DNA of 64,000 nt from Turbatrix aceti (taxonomy: Eukaryota; Nematoda; Chromadorea; Rhabditida; Panagrolaimidae), in NCBI GenBank assembly GCA_963969345.1, contig OZ017766.1:6386001-6450000 (forward strand). Reading direction: 5' to 3'. Below, one piece after another: positions 1-10,182 of this stretch (position 1 is its first letter; each line of letters opens with the position of its first letter). The notes under the pieces were generated by a model. It did not search any database. It was not told where the DNA came from and was given only the letters and a program-made list of their open reading frames with translations. The translations under genes were made by a program, and so were the position numbers.

Positions 1-1347
1 GACTCCCGTTTCTTCGACTACGCCTGAATCTGCCTCAATTGACGTCGTCGAGGTCAAAAAGAAGCCAGAACATCCCCTGCCAACCAAATGGGATCCAATC
101 AGCGACATTAATGCTCAAATTGCATTTCTCATCGTTTTGGGCGTGTTGAACGTCGAAGTTGTGGATAACCCGCTTTTCCGCAATTTTCTCAGTTTTCTTT
201 CTCCCGACGCGAACTTGAACTTGGCTTCTGCGGAGGAGTTTCGCACCCAGATTCTTCCTGCTTTGAACTCCTGTGGTTTTGGGGCTCAGACGGTGGCTGC
301 CAATAAGTATGTTTTTTTTTGGTTTTGAATTTCTTTTTCATTTTCACTAGCCTGCATTTTTCGAATTTTTGTATTTTTTTTTCAGCGCTCATCAGACCCA
401 CACCTGCGCGGATGACACCTGCAGCGTTTCTCCAGTCTCGTCAACAGAATCCGGATTTTACGATGACGAACTGCGGCACTCAAGCACCGATTTTAGTTCA
501 TCCGTAAATGACTTGCCGGTGGAAACCGACTTCAACAAGTTGCTCGACTACATCGGCCACGGCATTTTTCCAATGGTGAACAAAAAAAATTTTTTTTCAC
601 GGCAAGTGACTGTTTTTTTTTAATTTTTACAGGATGCTCTACAAAACCTGATGACTCGCTGCCAAAGAGCGTACAACGCGATGAAGGACTCTGAATTTGT
701 TCGCTCCAAGCTGTTCGAGCTGCTGGACACCGATTGCAAAACTGATAACATTGACGTCTATCTCGGAGACTTGAACGGCATCGGCGATCTGCTTCGGCTC
801 TGGAAACCGCTCTGCTTTGGAGGTTTGTTGGTTGTTTGCAAGGTTTTACCCAAATCGTAAAAATCGGCCGTTCCAAAAAAATTAGGGCATTTTTTTCCAA
901 AAAAAATATTTTTTTTTTAAATTTTTTTTTCCAAAAAAATTCTTTTTTTTCTAAAAAATTAATTTTTCCAAAAAAAATTTAAAAACAGGATTTTTTGGAA
1001 AATTTCTTTTTCCGTGCGTTTAAAAAACTGCTTTTTTTTACTTTTTATGTGTGAACAATTTTTTTTTTAATTTTTTATCAGGTAATCAATTTTTTCGCAG
1101 TTTAATTTTTTTTCATTGAAATTTAAATTAAAATTGTTTTCAACAAAATTTGTTCGAAACGTTGTCAAATTTTGAAAATTTACCTAAAACGTAGCAATTT
1201 TTTTTTTATTTTTTTTCAGTAAAATGCTCCAAAGCGATCAACACCCTCATCCAAAATGGCATTCTCACCGGTATCTCTCTTTTTGACCCCGAAGATCTCG
1301 AACTCCTCACCGCCGTTCACCACCACATCACAAGTCTGTACAATTGA
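1..1347 (+). CDS. hAT-transposase-like domain protein, 5' end outside window
   Basis: Four exons join in frame: 1-306, 386-575, 633-822 and 1220-1347, with TGA at 1345-1347. The first exon is open from base 2, so the start lies upstream of the window. The protein segment contains VEVVDNPLFRNFLSFLSPDA, which resembles the hAT transposase region usually written as 'F.vve...FR.l...L.P.y.lPs'. The visible part is about 270 aa, too short for an active hAT transposase (usually over 550 aa), and I see no catalytic core. It is therefore more likely a host gene derived from a hAT element, perhaps with a BED zinc finger in the missing 5' part. The stop is 228 bp upstream of the P450 start on the same strand, so the two could share an operon. 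The family call is inference; the splicing is clear. Confidence 0.6.
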
Positions 1348-1575
1348 TTCCATCCAATTTCCCACCTGTTTATTGTTTTTCATCCATACCCCAACTTGAA
1401 TTTTGTTCAGTGAGCTTCAACTGCAGTTGTTGCTAAAAAAAGGTGACGTACTGTTTTTGTTGATCAACAATCGTGCTTATCAGCGTGTTTGTTTTTGGAC
1501 AACATTCTGGCTCGTGTGCATTTTTGATGACTTCCAGGTACACCTGTACACCTGGGCAGTTGTAGCGCCCCCAGC

Positions 1576-4500
1576 ATGGCTCTTGTTCTCTGGATTGTCG
1601 GCTTTGCAGCTCTTGTTTTTGCCTGGAAAAAGCTCATTGCATACGCAATAGACCGGAAAAACTTTATCCAGGCTATCGACCGATTTGATGGGCCTCCGGC
1701 TGTGCCAATTCTTGGATGCGCTGCGTACTTTAAATTTGGAGTCGACGGTAGGAATTCGGAACAGGGATGGGCGAACGGTAGAGTTTGTTCGCGAACAGAA
1801 TTGATTTTTTTCGTTTGAGGTTGTTCGCGAACAGATTTAATTTTTTCTGAGTTCGTTCGCGAACATTTTTTTACTTGTTCGCAAACAGATTTTTTTAGAA
1901 TTTTTTGTTTGTTTGCAAACAGATTTTTTTATTTGGGTTTTCGACCAAGATAGGGCGAACAGCTGTTTTTTTGTTCGCATACAAATACGAACAGTTTTAA
2001 AATTTTGAAAATATTAAACAAATTGGAACAAAACAATCTAGAAAAATATGTCCGTGAACGAACAAAAAAATTAGAAAAATCAGTTTGCAAACGTTCGTTT
2101 TCTTATGATTTTTTGTTCGTTTGCGAACAAATAAAAAAAAAGTTTTTTCCTTGTTTGCGAACAGATTTTTCTAAAATTTTTTGTTCGCTTTTTTCAAAAT
2201 TTTAAAAATGTGTGTCTGTATGCGAACAAAAAAAACAGCTGTTCGCCCATCTTTGACCAAGTACCCAAAAAAAAAAGTTTTCTAAATTTTAAATTCTTCC
2301 AGATTTCACAGATCAAATTTTCGAGTACGCAAATTTCTTTGTCACCAAAAGCGCCGGCGCTATTAGGCTCTGGCTGGGTCCCTACGCGATTGTCTGTGTC
2401 CTGAAGCCGGACTACGTGAGATGCGTTCTCGAGTCGCAGAAACTCCTCACCAAGGGCAAAGAGTACGGTATCATCGAGCGCTGGCTTGGCACCGGTCTCC
2501 TGACCAGCACGGGGTCCAAATGGAAGCTCCGGCGCAAGATGCTCACTCCTGCGTTTCATTTCACGATGCTGAGATCTTTTCTCAGAGTCTACGATGAGGA
2601 AGCGAGGATTCTGGTCCGCGAGATTGAAAAACACGCAGATACGGATGAAATCTTTGATTTTTTTCCGTACGCCAAGAGATGTGCTTTGGACGTTATTTGT
2701 GGTAGGTATTTTGTTGGGAATGTGTTAGGAACATTTTGGAAATTTATCATGTTTTGGCAGAGTTACGGTAGTCGAAAATGGCATTTTTGCCATTTTTGAC
2801 GATTTTTGGCGCGTTATAGCGAAAAAACTACGGCATTTCCAAAATCAGGGTGCAAATTGATTGACGGGAATTTTGTTGGAGAATCTGGAAAAAATATAAA
2901 AATGTGGAGTTATCACCTTGAAAAATGCCAAAACAAATGTTGCAAGTGTGACACTTTTTGAAATGCGATTTTCGGCATTTTTCAAGGTGATAACTCTGTA
3001 TTTTTATATTTTTCTTGGATTCTCTATAAAACATGACGTCAATCATTTTGCACCCTGGTTTTTGAAATGCCGTACTTTTTTAGCTACAACGTGCCAAAAA
3101 TCATCCAAAATGGCAAAAACGCGATTTCCGGCAACCGTAACTCTGCCAGATCACGCCTAAGGCAGCTACATTTTACAGTAATACCTTTTGGCAAAAATTT
3201 CATGAACAATTTCCGAAATGTTCACGAACACATCCGCAATTGGGGAGAGCTTTTGTCTTCCAGAAACCTCCATGGGTGTAAAAATCTCCGCGCAGACGAA
3301 CATCCACCACCCCTACGTGCAGGGCGTTCACCGCCTCAGCGAGCTCTCCTTCGACTACACCCGTCTGCCCTGGCTCTGGCTCCGGCCTATCTGGTACGGC
3401 ACCGGCAAAGGCGCTGAATACGATTCTGTGCTTCGTCTTGTAACGGATTTTACCCGGGAAGTCATCGAACGACGAGGCCGCGAGTTTCGTGAAAAACACG
3501 CTCGGGGGGAAGTCATCGATTTTTCCGACGAAAAAGTTGTTCATGGGGCTGCGAAGAAAAAACTCGCGTTCCTCGACCTACTTTTATCGGTCCAGGCAAA
3601 TGAAAAAGACGGCCTCACGGACGAAGACATCCGGGAAGAAGTCGACACTTTCATGTTCGAAGGACACGACACAACGAGTTCAGCGATGGCATGGACAATC
3701 TGGGCGTTGGCCCATCACGGTGAATGTCAAGCCAAGGTGATCGAAGAGGTGGACCAAGTGTTCGGGGATTCTGACCGGGATGTAAGTCATGAAGACCTGC
3801 CAAGACTCAAGTACCTCGAGTGGTGCATCAAAGAAGCCCTCAGGTTGTATCCGCCTGTGCCCTTTTTTACACGGCACGTCGAAGAACCCTTTGATCTCCG
3901 TAAGTATCGTGACCAGGGATATGCGAACAGCCGTTTTTTTTTTGTTCTCGGACGAAAACGAACGAACAACGAACAGATTTTTAGCATATTTTGTACAACA
4001 TTTTGTCCAAACTGGGCATAAAAACGTAAACTTCGGTACTTTGCGTTTTCACGTTTTTGGTGACAGTTTTCCTACACTTTTTATTGCCGAAGGCAATGGA
4101 CACTATTTGTCATTTTTGGAAAAATAACATCAATTTCGGCACCATTAAACTGATCTTACCTAAATTTTTGTTCGTTTTATCTGTTCGGAAAATTTATTTT
4201 TGTTCGCGAATGAATTCGAACAATGCAAATCTGTTCTTGAACGAACACAAACGCAAAAATTTGAATTTGTTCGCGAACAAACTCGAACGAACACGAACGT
4301 TCGCCCATCCCGACTCGGGAGTTGTTTTTCGGCGCCGAATGGCGTCAGAATTTGACATAAATGTTGTAGAGCAACTCGAGTGCACAAAAATTATGGCGTC
4401 AGCATCAGGGATGGATTTGTTCATGAACAATTTCAAAATTTATTGTTCATGTTCGTTCATTTAATTTTTTTAGTTGTTCGTGTTTGTTCGTTTACGAACA

Positions 4501-5211
4501 TTTCAAAATTTTTCGAACAGAGAAAACGAACAAAATTTTGAGTATATTTGAATAAATAAAGTCAAAAACGTTTTTCTGAATGAATTAACAAAATTTTGTC
4601 AAAGTTGTAAATACAAAATGTTCGCTGTTTGTTCGTGTTTGTTCGCGAACGAGAATATAGTTGTTCATATTCGTTCGTTTTTGTAAACAAAATTTGAGAA
4701 ACGTTCATGTTTGTTTATGAATAAAAAATTTTTTATTCCATCCTTGAATATTTGAAATATTTTTTTTATGGTTTTTGATTTTTTTTGAGTGCAATGGGAC
4801 TTTTTAGCCCCATTTTTCCATGTTTTTGAACCAAAAAACCACCTCACCTTTGCAGAAGGCACGCTGGTCCCAGCAGGTGCCACAATCATGGTTCCGCCCC
4901 TCATAATTCACCGAGACTCGGAATTCTTTCCCTCGCCTCATTCCTACAACCCGGAGCGCTTCAACTCCGATGCCGTCGCCCAGCGCCACGCCTTTGCCTT
5001 TGTGCCCTTCAGCGGGGGTCCACGAAATTGCATTGGGCAGAAATTTGCTCTCATGGAGGAAAAAACGGTTTTGTCGTGGTTCTTCCGCCGCTACCGGGTC
5101 GCTGCAGACCGGCCGTGGGCTGACAACAAACCCCTACCCGAGATTATTACCAAACCATCCCTCGGAACGCCCGTACGCATCTACCAACGCCGAAGCCGGG
5201 TCGAGAAGTGA
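1576..5211 (+). CDS. Cytochrome P450, CYP4-type
   Basis: Exons are 1576-1747, 2303-2701, 3264-3899 and 4856-5211, giving 520 aa, normal for the family. The N-terminus is a hydrophobic membrane anchor (about residues 1-20) followed by the proline-rich hinge GPPAVPILG. Further P450 landmarks in order: the helix-C region GTGLLTSTGSKWKLRRKML, the I-helix oxygen-activation motif FEGHDTTSSA, the ExxR motif KEALRLYPP, the PERF-like motif NPERF and the haem-binding loop FSGGPRNCIGQKFA with the cysteine ligand. The CYP4 clan typically performs omega-oxidation of fatty acids or xenobiotics at the endoplasmic reticulum with NADPH-P450 reductase; the substrate here is unknown. A TTCCAG acceptor at 1532-1537, 38 bases before the ATG, could be a trans-splice site. 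Introns 1 and 3 hold GTTCGCGAAC-rich repeats and intron 2 a palindromic element. Confidence 0.93.
1762..2255. repeat. GTTCG-rich hAT-type MITE-like repeat in P450 intron 1
   Basis: This block is full of GTTCGCGAACA and GTTCGTTCG motifs in both orientations. It starts with CAGGGATGGGCGAAC and ends with the reverse complement of CAAAGATGGGCGAAC, so it has short inverted ends of the kind seen in hAT-derived MITEs. I see no convincing target duplication. Confidence 0.6.
2757..3200. mobile_element. Palindromic MITE-like element (family P1) in P450 intron 2
   Basis: A long imperfect palindrome. The arms meet around GTTATCACCTTGAAAAATGC and its reverse complement GGCATTTTTCAAGGTGATAA, with outer arms carrying TTACGGTAGTCG and CGGCAACCGTAA. 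It is the same family as copies at 7740, 8763 and 10683. The left outer end looks truncated. No coding capacity. Confidence 0.75.
3914..4312. repeat. GTTCG-rich hAT-type MITE-like repeat in P450 intron 3
   Basis: A second copy of the GTTCG-rich family. It begins CAGGGATATGCGAACAGCCG and ends near GTTCGCCCATCCC, with many GTTCGCGAACA-type motifs between. Confidence 0.55.
4407..4720. repeat. Third GTTCG-rich repeat, in the same P450 intron
   Basis: Starts at CAGGGATGGATTTGTTCATG and continues with GTTCATGTTCGTTC motifs. Boundaries are approximate; it may be a separate, diverged copy next to the 3914-4312 element. Confidence 0.45.
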
Positions 5212-6094
5212 AGCGCGTGCTAATTCAATTTCTGTGTACTTTGAAACTCACTTTTGTCTGTTTGTGAATTTTGCGGTCGTCGGCAGATGACAGATGAATT
5301 ATTAACTTTTTGGTCGCTTGTTGATGGACGAGAATAGCGCTTTGGGAAATGGTTATTGGTATTTTTAGTATTTTCAGAGGCACCGAATATTTATAAATTT
5401 TTTTAAATGTAGAAATTTTCTGCTGAAAGCACTGAAAAATGGCATTCTTTCATTTTTTGTGAGTGTCGTCTTACATTTTTGTAAGAATTTTTGGCATGAA
5501 TTCAATTTTTTTTAATTCTAACGGTTTTGTAAAAAATGTTTTTAAAAAATGTAAAGACGGTTTTTTCATTGAAATAGGACATTTTTTATTTTTTACATAT
5601 ACAATTGCATTTTTTTTACAAAATTTTAATTGAAGATACAAATTTGTTAATTTAAAAAATTTTGTTCTTATTTTAAAACTTTTTTTTAAAATCTGAAAAT
5701 TTTTTTGAAGATTTTTTAAAATTCTTGTTTCTAATTTAAAAAAATTGAAAGAATTTTTTTTTAATTTTAAATATTATAAAAACTGTGATTTTGACATTTT
5801 TTAGGGCGAGGCACTGAATATTTATCTTTCTTTTTTATGTATGACAATTTTGTGTATACATACAAACTTGAACATCGATGGGACACAAAATACAGCACTA
5901 TCGATAAATTTATTGTTGTTATCAGCACGTCAACTGTCCTGTCTTAATCAATCACATTTTTGATGACACAACCCGATAAATATTTAGTACATATTTATGA
6001 TTTTTGACCCATTCGCGTTCGGTTTGAGTTCTCCACTGTGCCAGAAAGTATTTTTGTAAATAAATAATTTCAGTCTTGTCCATCAACATCCAAC
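5212..6094. other. AT-rich spacer between P450 and nitrilase genes
   Basis: No gene is seen. An 18-bp near-identical direct repeat (GAGGCACYGAATATTTAT) occurs at 5377-5394 and 5808-5825, enclosing about 410 bp of very AT-rich DNA. The last 220 bases before the nitrilase ATG contain GATA-like motifs (CTATCGATAA, GTTATCAGC), possible promoter sites. Confidence 0.4.
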
Positions 6095-7676
6095 ATGCCA
6101 CGAATCGCGATCGCCCAGGTCGGCTCGATCATGTACGACACCAAGGCCACCATCGAGAAACTCCGTCAATATACGAAGGAAGCAGCCAGCGGAGGCGCTG
6201 AAATCGTCGTTTTTCCGGGTTTGTTTGCAAAATTTTTTTTTGTAAAAAAATTTATGTAAACGATCTTTTTTTTCAAAATTTTTTAGAAGCCTTCATCGGC
6301 GGATATCCAAAAACCCTCACCTTTGGGGTATCCCTGGGCAAGCGTACCGAGGAGGGAAGAAACGAATTTGCCCGGTATTACGAATCTGCGATCGAGTACG
6401 AATCCCCGGAAGCAGATGAGATCGCGTACATCGCGCGCACGCATAGCGTGATTCTCGTCGTCGGCGTCGTCGAGCACGACGGCGGAACGCTGTACTGCTC
6501 GGTCTTCTTCTTCGACCAGGACGGCGTGAGGCTGGGAAAGCACCGCAAAGTCATGCCGACGGCGCTCGAACGATGCATCTGGGGCTTCGGCGATGGATCG
6601 ACGCTTCCGGTCATCTCGACGACCTGCGGAAAGATTGGCGCCGCTATTTGCTGGGAGAACTACATGCCTTTGCTCAGGGTTAATTACTACAACAAAGGTA
6701 AAAAAATTGGAGAATTTTATATAAAAAAACTGATTTTTCGAAATTTATGTAAAAGTTATTCGGAATTTTTTTATTGTAAAACAATTTATTTGGAAAACAG
6801 TTTTTTGGTTGCTTCAGCGAAACAAAATTTTTGAAATAGTATTTTTCTTTTTTTTGTCAAAAATAGAAACTTTTAGCGAATATTTAAAAAAAAATCTTTT
6901 CGAAAGATTGATGTAAAAAATTTGGAATTTTTTATATTTCAAAATTTTTTTGGAAAACTGTTTTTGGAGTTTTTTTTTGTTTTTGTCAAAAATAGAAACT
7001 TTCAGCAAGAAACTTTTTTAAAAATTAAACAAAAATTGTTATCCAGAAATAATCCAAAAATTGTTTTTTGTACAGTTAAAAAATGTTTTTCGGCAATTTT
7101 TTTATAGTTTTTTTAGTTTTTTTTTATGAAAAAGTTTATTTTACGTCCAACATTTTTTTTGGATTGTAAAATTCGGTTTTTTGTGAGATTTTTTGTAAAA
7201 AAAGTTTGTCGGTACTTTTTTTTTTGAAATTAGTTTTTTTGTGGTTCTGTTAAAAAAAATTTCCAGGTATTCAAATCTACTTTGCACCAACCGTGGACGA
7301 CCGAGACTCGTGGCCGGCTCTCATGCAGACGATCGCCGCGGAAGGCAGGTGCTACGTCGTGTCGGCGTGCCAGTTTTTCACGACCCACAACTTTCCCATC
7401 GACCACAAAACCTACACGGACTCCCCCGAAGTCCTCATCCGAGGCGGATCGTGTGCTTACGATCCCCTAGGCAACGCCATCCTCACCCCCAATCACGACG
7501 GTGAATTCGTCAAATTCATCGACGTCGATCTCGGCCAAATCAGTCGCGCCAAGTTTGATTTGGATGTTGTTGGGCATTATTCCAGGCCTGATATTTTCAA
7601 ATTGATCGTCAGAGAGGAGCTCCAATCGCCGGTGGTTTACAGTTCACCGTCGTCGGCTTCGGTCGGAGAGGAGTAA
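6095..7676 (+). CDS. Nitrilase, branch 1 type (carbon-nitrogen hydrolase)
   Basis: Three exons, 6095-6218, 6287-6697 and 7267-7676, encode 314 aa, the usual family length. The Glu-Lys-Cys catalytic triad is visible: Glu in [10 protein letters not shown] (spanning intron 1), Lys in [13 protein letters not shown] and Cys in [13 protein letters not shown]. The CWENYMP signature is that of true (branch 1) nitrilases, which hydrolyse nitriles to carboxylates; nematode and plant members act on compounds such as cyanoalanine. No signal peptide is seen, so it should be cytosolic. The ATG is preceded by a CAACATG context and an ATTTCAG acceptor about 23 bases upstream, compatible with trans-splicing. 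The physiological substrate cannot be read from the sequence. Confidence 0.93.
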
Positions 7677-7739
7677 ATAAATAAATAGTTTGCATTTACA
7701 CATTTTTTGATGTCAGTTCTGCTTTTTTTTGAAAAATAA

Positions 7740-8105
7740 TAAATTTGCATGATAAATTTTTACAATTGTTAGAAATTGCGTTTTTGCATTTGGACAGATT
7801 TTTGGGACGTTTCTAAAAAAATACGGTACTTCCAAAACCGGAAAAAATTGATCGACGTGATATTTGATGCAGAATTTGAGAAAAATATGAAAATATAGGT
7901 TATCACATTGAAAAATACCGAAAATCGCATTCAAAAAAGTGCCAGAAAGGCAACATTCGTTTTAGCATTTTTCAAGGTGATAACCCTATATTTTTATAAT
8001 TTTTCTCGAATTCTCCACAAAAAATTATGTCAATCAATTTTACCCCGGTTTTGACCGTATTTTTTTAGCGTTCCAAAAATCGTCAAAAATGACTTTGAAA
8101 ATGCC
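7740..8105. mobile_element. Degenerate family P1 palindromic element between nitrilase and PP1 genes
   Basis: The central hairpin GTTATCACATTGAAAAATACC with TTTTTCAAGGTGATAACC, and arms TACGGTACTTCC and CGTTCCAAAAATCG, identify it as a diverged copy of the P1 palindrome. Outer ends are decayed. Confidence 0.6.
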
Positions 8106-8192
8106 GTTCTGTCGGTCGGTGAATTATTTTTTTTGTTGTCTTTCAGAAGAAAAAATATTGAACATTTTCTTAAATTTGCATGATTGAGAGTT

Positions 8193-8198
8193 TATAAA
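8193..8198 (+). promoter_or_regulatory. Candidate TATA box of the PP1-type gene
   Basis: TATAAA inside GAGTTTATAAACCC, about 100 bases upstream of the ATG at 8297. Placement is reasonable but transcription start is not known. Confidence 0.35.
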
Positions 8199-8296
8199 CC
8201 CGACAGTCACGATCAGTCTGTCGTGGCATTTGCTTTGCACAGCAGAAGAAAGAGAAAGACGGCACCGAGACCGACAAGGCGACCGCCCTCTCCATC

Positions 8297-9982
8297 ATGG
8301 CTACTGGTAGACCCGTGCGAAGCGCAGCCACCATCGCGAAGGCTGAAACACTTGCTACGGAGATCATGACAAACGTCATGGCGTGTGGAAAGCCAAAGAC
8401 AGGCATCAGTACGAGCATCAGCGAGGAAGACATTATCCAGCTCTGCACCGAGTCCAAAGCCGTCTTCCTCGAGCAGGCTATGCTCGTCGAAATTTGTAAG
8501 CATCCGGAACAAACTTTTTTTCTTTTTTGGGATGTTCTGGATTTTTCAGACCCTCCCTTGACGATCTGCGGCGACATCCACGGCCAGTTCAGCGATCTTA
8601 TCCGAATCTTTGGCAAGACTGGGTTCCCGGGCGCGACAAACTACCTCTTCCTCGGCGACTATATTGACCGGGGCAGAATGAACATGGAAACAATTATCTT
8701 CCTCTTAGCCGTCAAAGTATGTCAACTTTGAAATTCTTTGCAAAAATTAAAAATTTGCCAACGTAGCTTTTACGCCGAAAAGTTTTTGCTGTAAAATGTA
8801 GCTGTCTGTTGCATGATCCGGCAGAGTTACGGTAGTCAGAAATCTTGTTTTCGCCATTTTTGACGATTTTTGGCACGTTGTAGCTAAAAAAAACTACAGC
8901 ATTTTCAAAGCCAAGGTACGAATTGTTCGACGTGATTTTTGATGCAGAATCAGAGAAAAATATAAAAATATAGGGTTATCACCTTGAAAAATGCCGAAAA
9001 TTGCATTTCAAAAGTGTTCACAATGCAACATTTGTTTCGACATTTTTTAAGGTGATAACCATATATTTTTATATTTTTTTCGGATTCTCCACCAAAAATA
9101 ACGTCAATCAATTTGTATCCCGCCTTTGAAATTGCGATAGTTTTTTAGCCACAACGATCCAAAAATCGTCAATAATAGCAAAAACGCGATTTCCAACTAC
9201 CATAACTCCGCCAAACCATGCCTCAGGCAGCTGCATTTTACAGACACACCTTTTCATCGTAAAAGCTACCTTTTGGAAAATCTTCCTTATTGAAGAATTT
9301 CCAAAATATTCCATAGTGAAAGTACACATGTCACCTGTTTCAGCTCAAATACCCGACGAATTTTTTCATGCTCCGAGGCAACCACGAAACGCAGCTCGTC
9401 AACCGTATCTACGGTTTTTACGAGGAAATCAACCGAAGATACCGCTCGCCTCGGATGTATACCGCGTTTCAGGCCGTGTTTGACTGCATGCCTCTGACCG
9501 CGCTCGTCGGCGACCGTATCCTGTGCATGCACGGCGGTCTCTCGCCCGAAATCATCCAGAGCAATTCGCTCAAGGTGCTCAAGGATCTCATTCGTCCTCT
9601 GCCGGATCCCCCAAATCCATCGCTCCCGCTCGATCTCCTCTGGGCGGATCCGGATGTTTCGACTCCAACGTTCAAATTTTCCATTCGAGGTGTTTCCTGT
9701 ACCTTTGGCACAGAAGTCGTCAATACCGTCTGCCAGAAGTACGGTCTCGACCTTATCTGTCGCGCGCACCAGGTCGTCCAGGATGGATACGAGTTTTTCG
9801 CGAATCGGAAGCTCGTTACGATCTTTTCTGCGCCCCACTACTGTGGTCAGTTTGACAACGCTGCGGCTGTCATGGTCGTCGACAAAAACATGCAATGCTC
9901 ATTCAAGATCTTGCGTCCCAAATTCCCGAATGCAAAGGTCAAGATGACAGATAACCAAATTACGACCTACCAGAAGCTTTGA
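8297..9982 (+). CDS. PP1-type serine/threonine protein phosphatase catalytic subunit
   Basis: Exons are 8297-8495, 8550-8716 and 9344-9982, giving 334 aa. All metal-binding and active-site motifs of the PPP family are present in order: [53 protein letters not shown] and SAPHYCG. The usual SAPNYCG has His in place of Asn here. It dephosphorylates Ser/Thr on many substrates chosen by regulatory subunits. The core resembles PP1 more than PP2A, but the sequence is clearly divergent (for example [15 protein letters not shown]), like the many rapidly evolving, often germline, nematode PP1 paralogues. The long N-terminus (about residues 1-60) is rich in Ser, Thr and Ala. Intron 2 holds an intact P1 palindrome. 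Confidence 0.93.
8763..9269. mobile_element. Family P1 palindromic MITE-like element in PP1 intron 2
   Basis: A 507-bp palindrome with terminal inverted repeat GTAGCTTTTACG at the left and its reverse complement CGTAAAAGCTAC at the right, and a central GTTATCACCTTG / AAGGTGATAAC hairpin. No obvious target duplication; no open reading frame of interest. Confidence 0.78.
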
Positions 9983-10182
9983 GATGATTTTTTCTTGTTT
10001 GGTAACAAAAAATTGCTTATCAGGAAAAAAACAACAACAGCTTATTACGATTTAATTTGCAAAAAAAAAACATTGTGTGCGGGCCCCCATTTAGAATTTG
10101 TCAGGTGCAGGTGCACTGCTTGACCGTCTTACCCAAGTCGTCAGGTGAGTCGACTCTCGGCTCTCAAAGTCGTCGAGTCACC

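Noticed and set aside
189..900. Minus-strand open frames opposite the first gene
   Set aside because: They are reverse-strand shadows; the plus-strand exons have clean splice signals and a continuous frame.
1403..1651. 82-codon open frame between the hAT-like gene and the P450
   Set aside because: It overlaps the P450 start in another frame and shows no family motif; the region is better read as intergenic with a splice acceptor.
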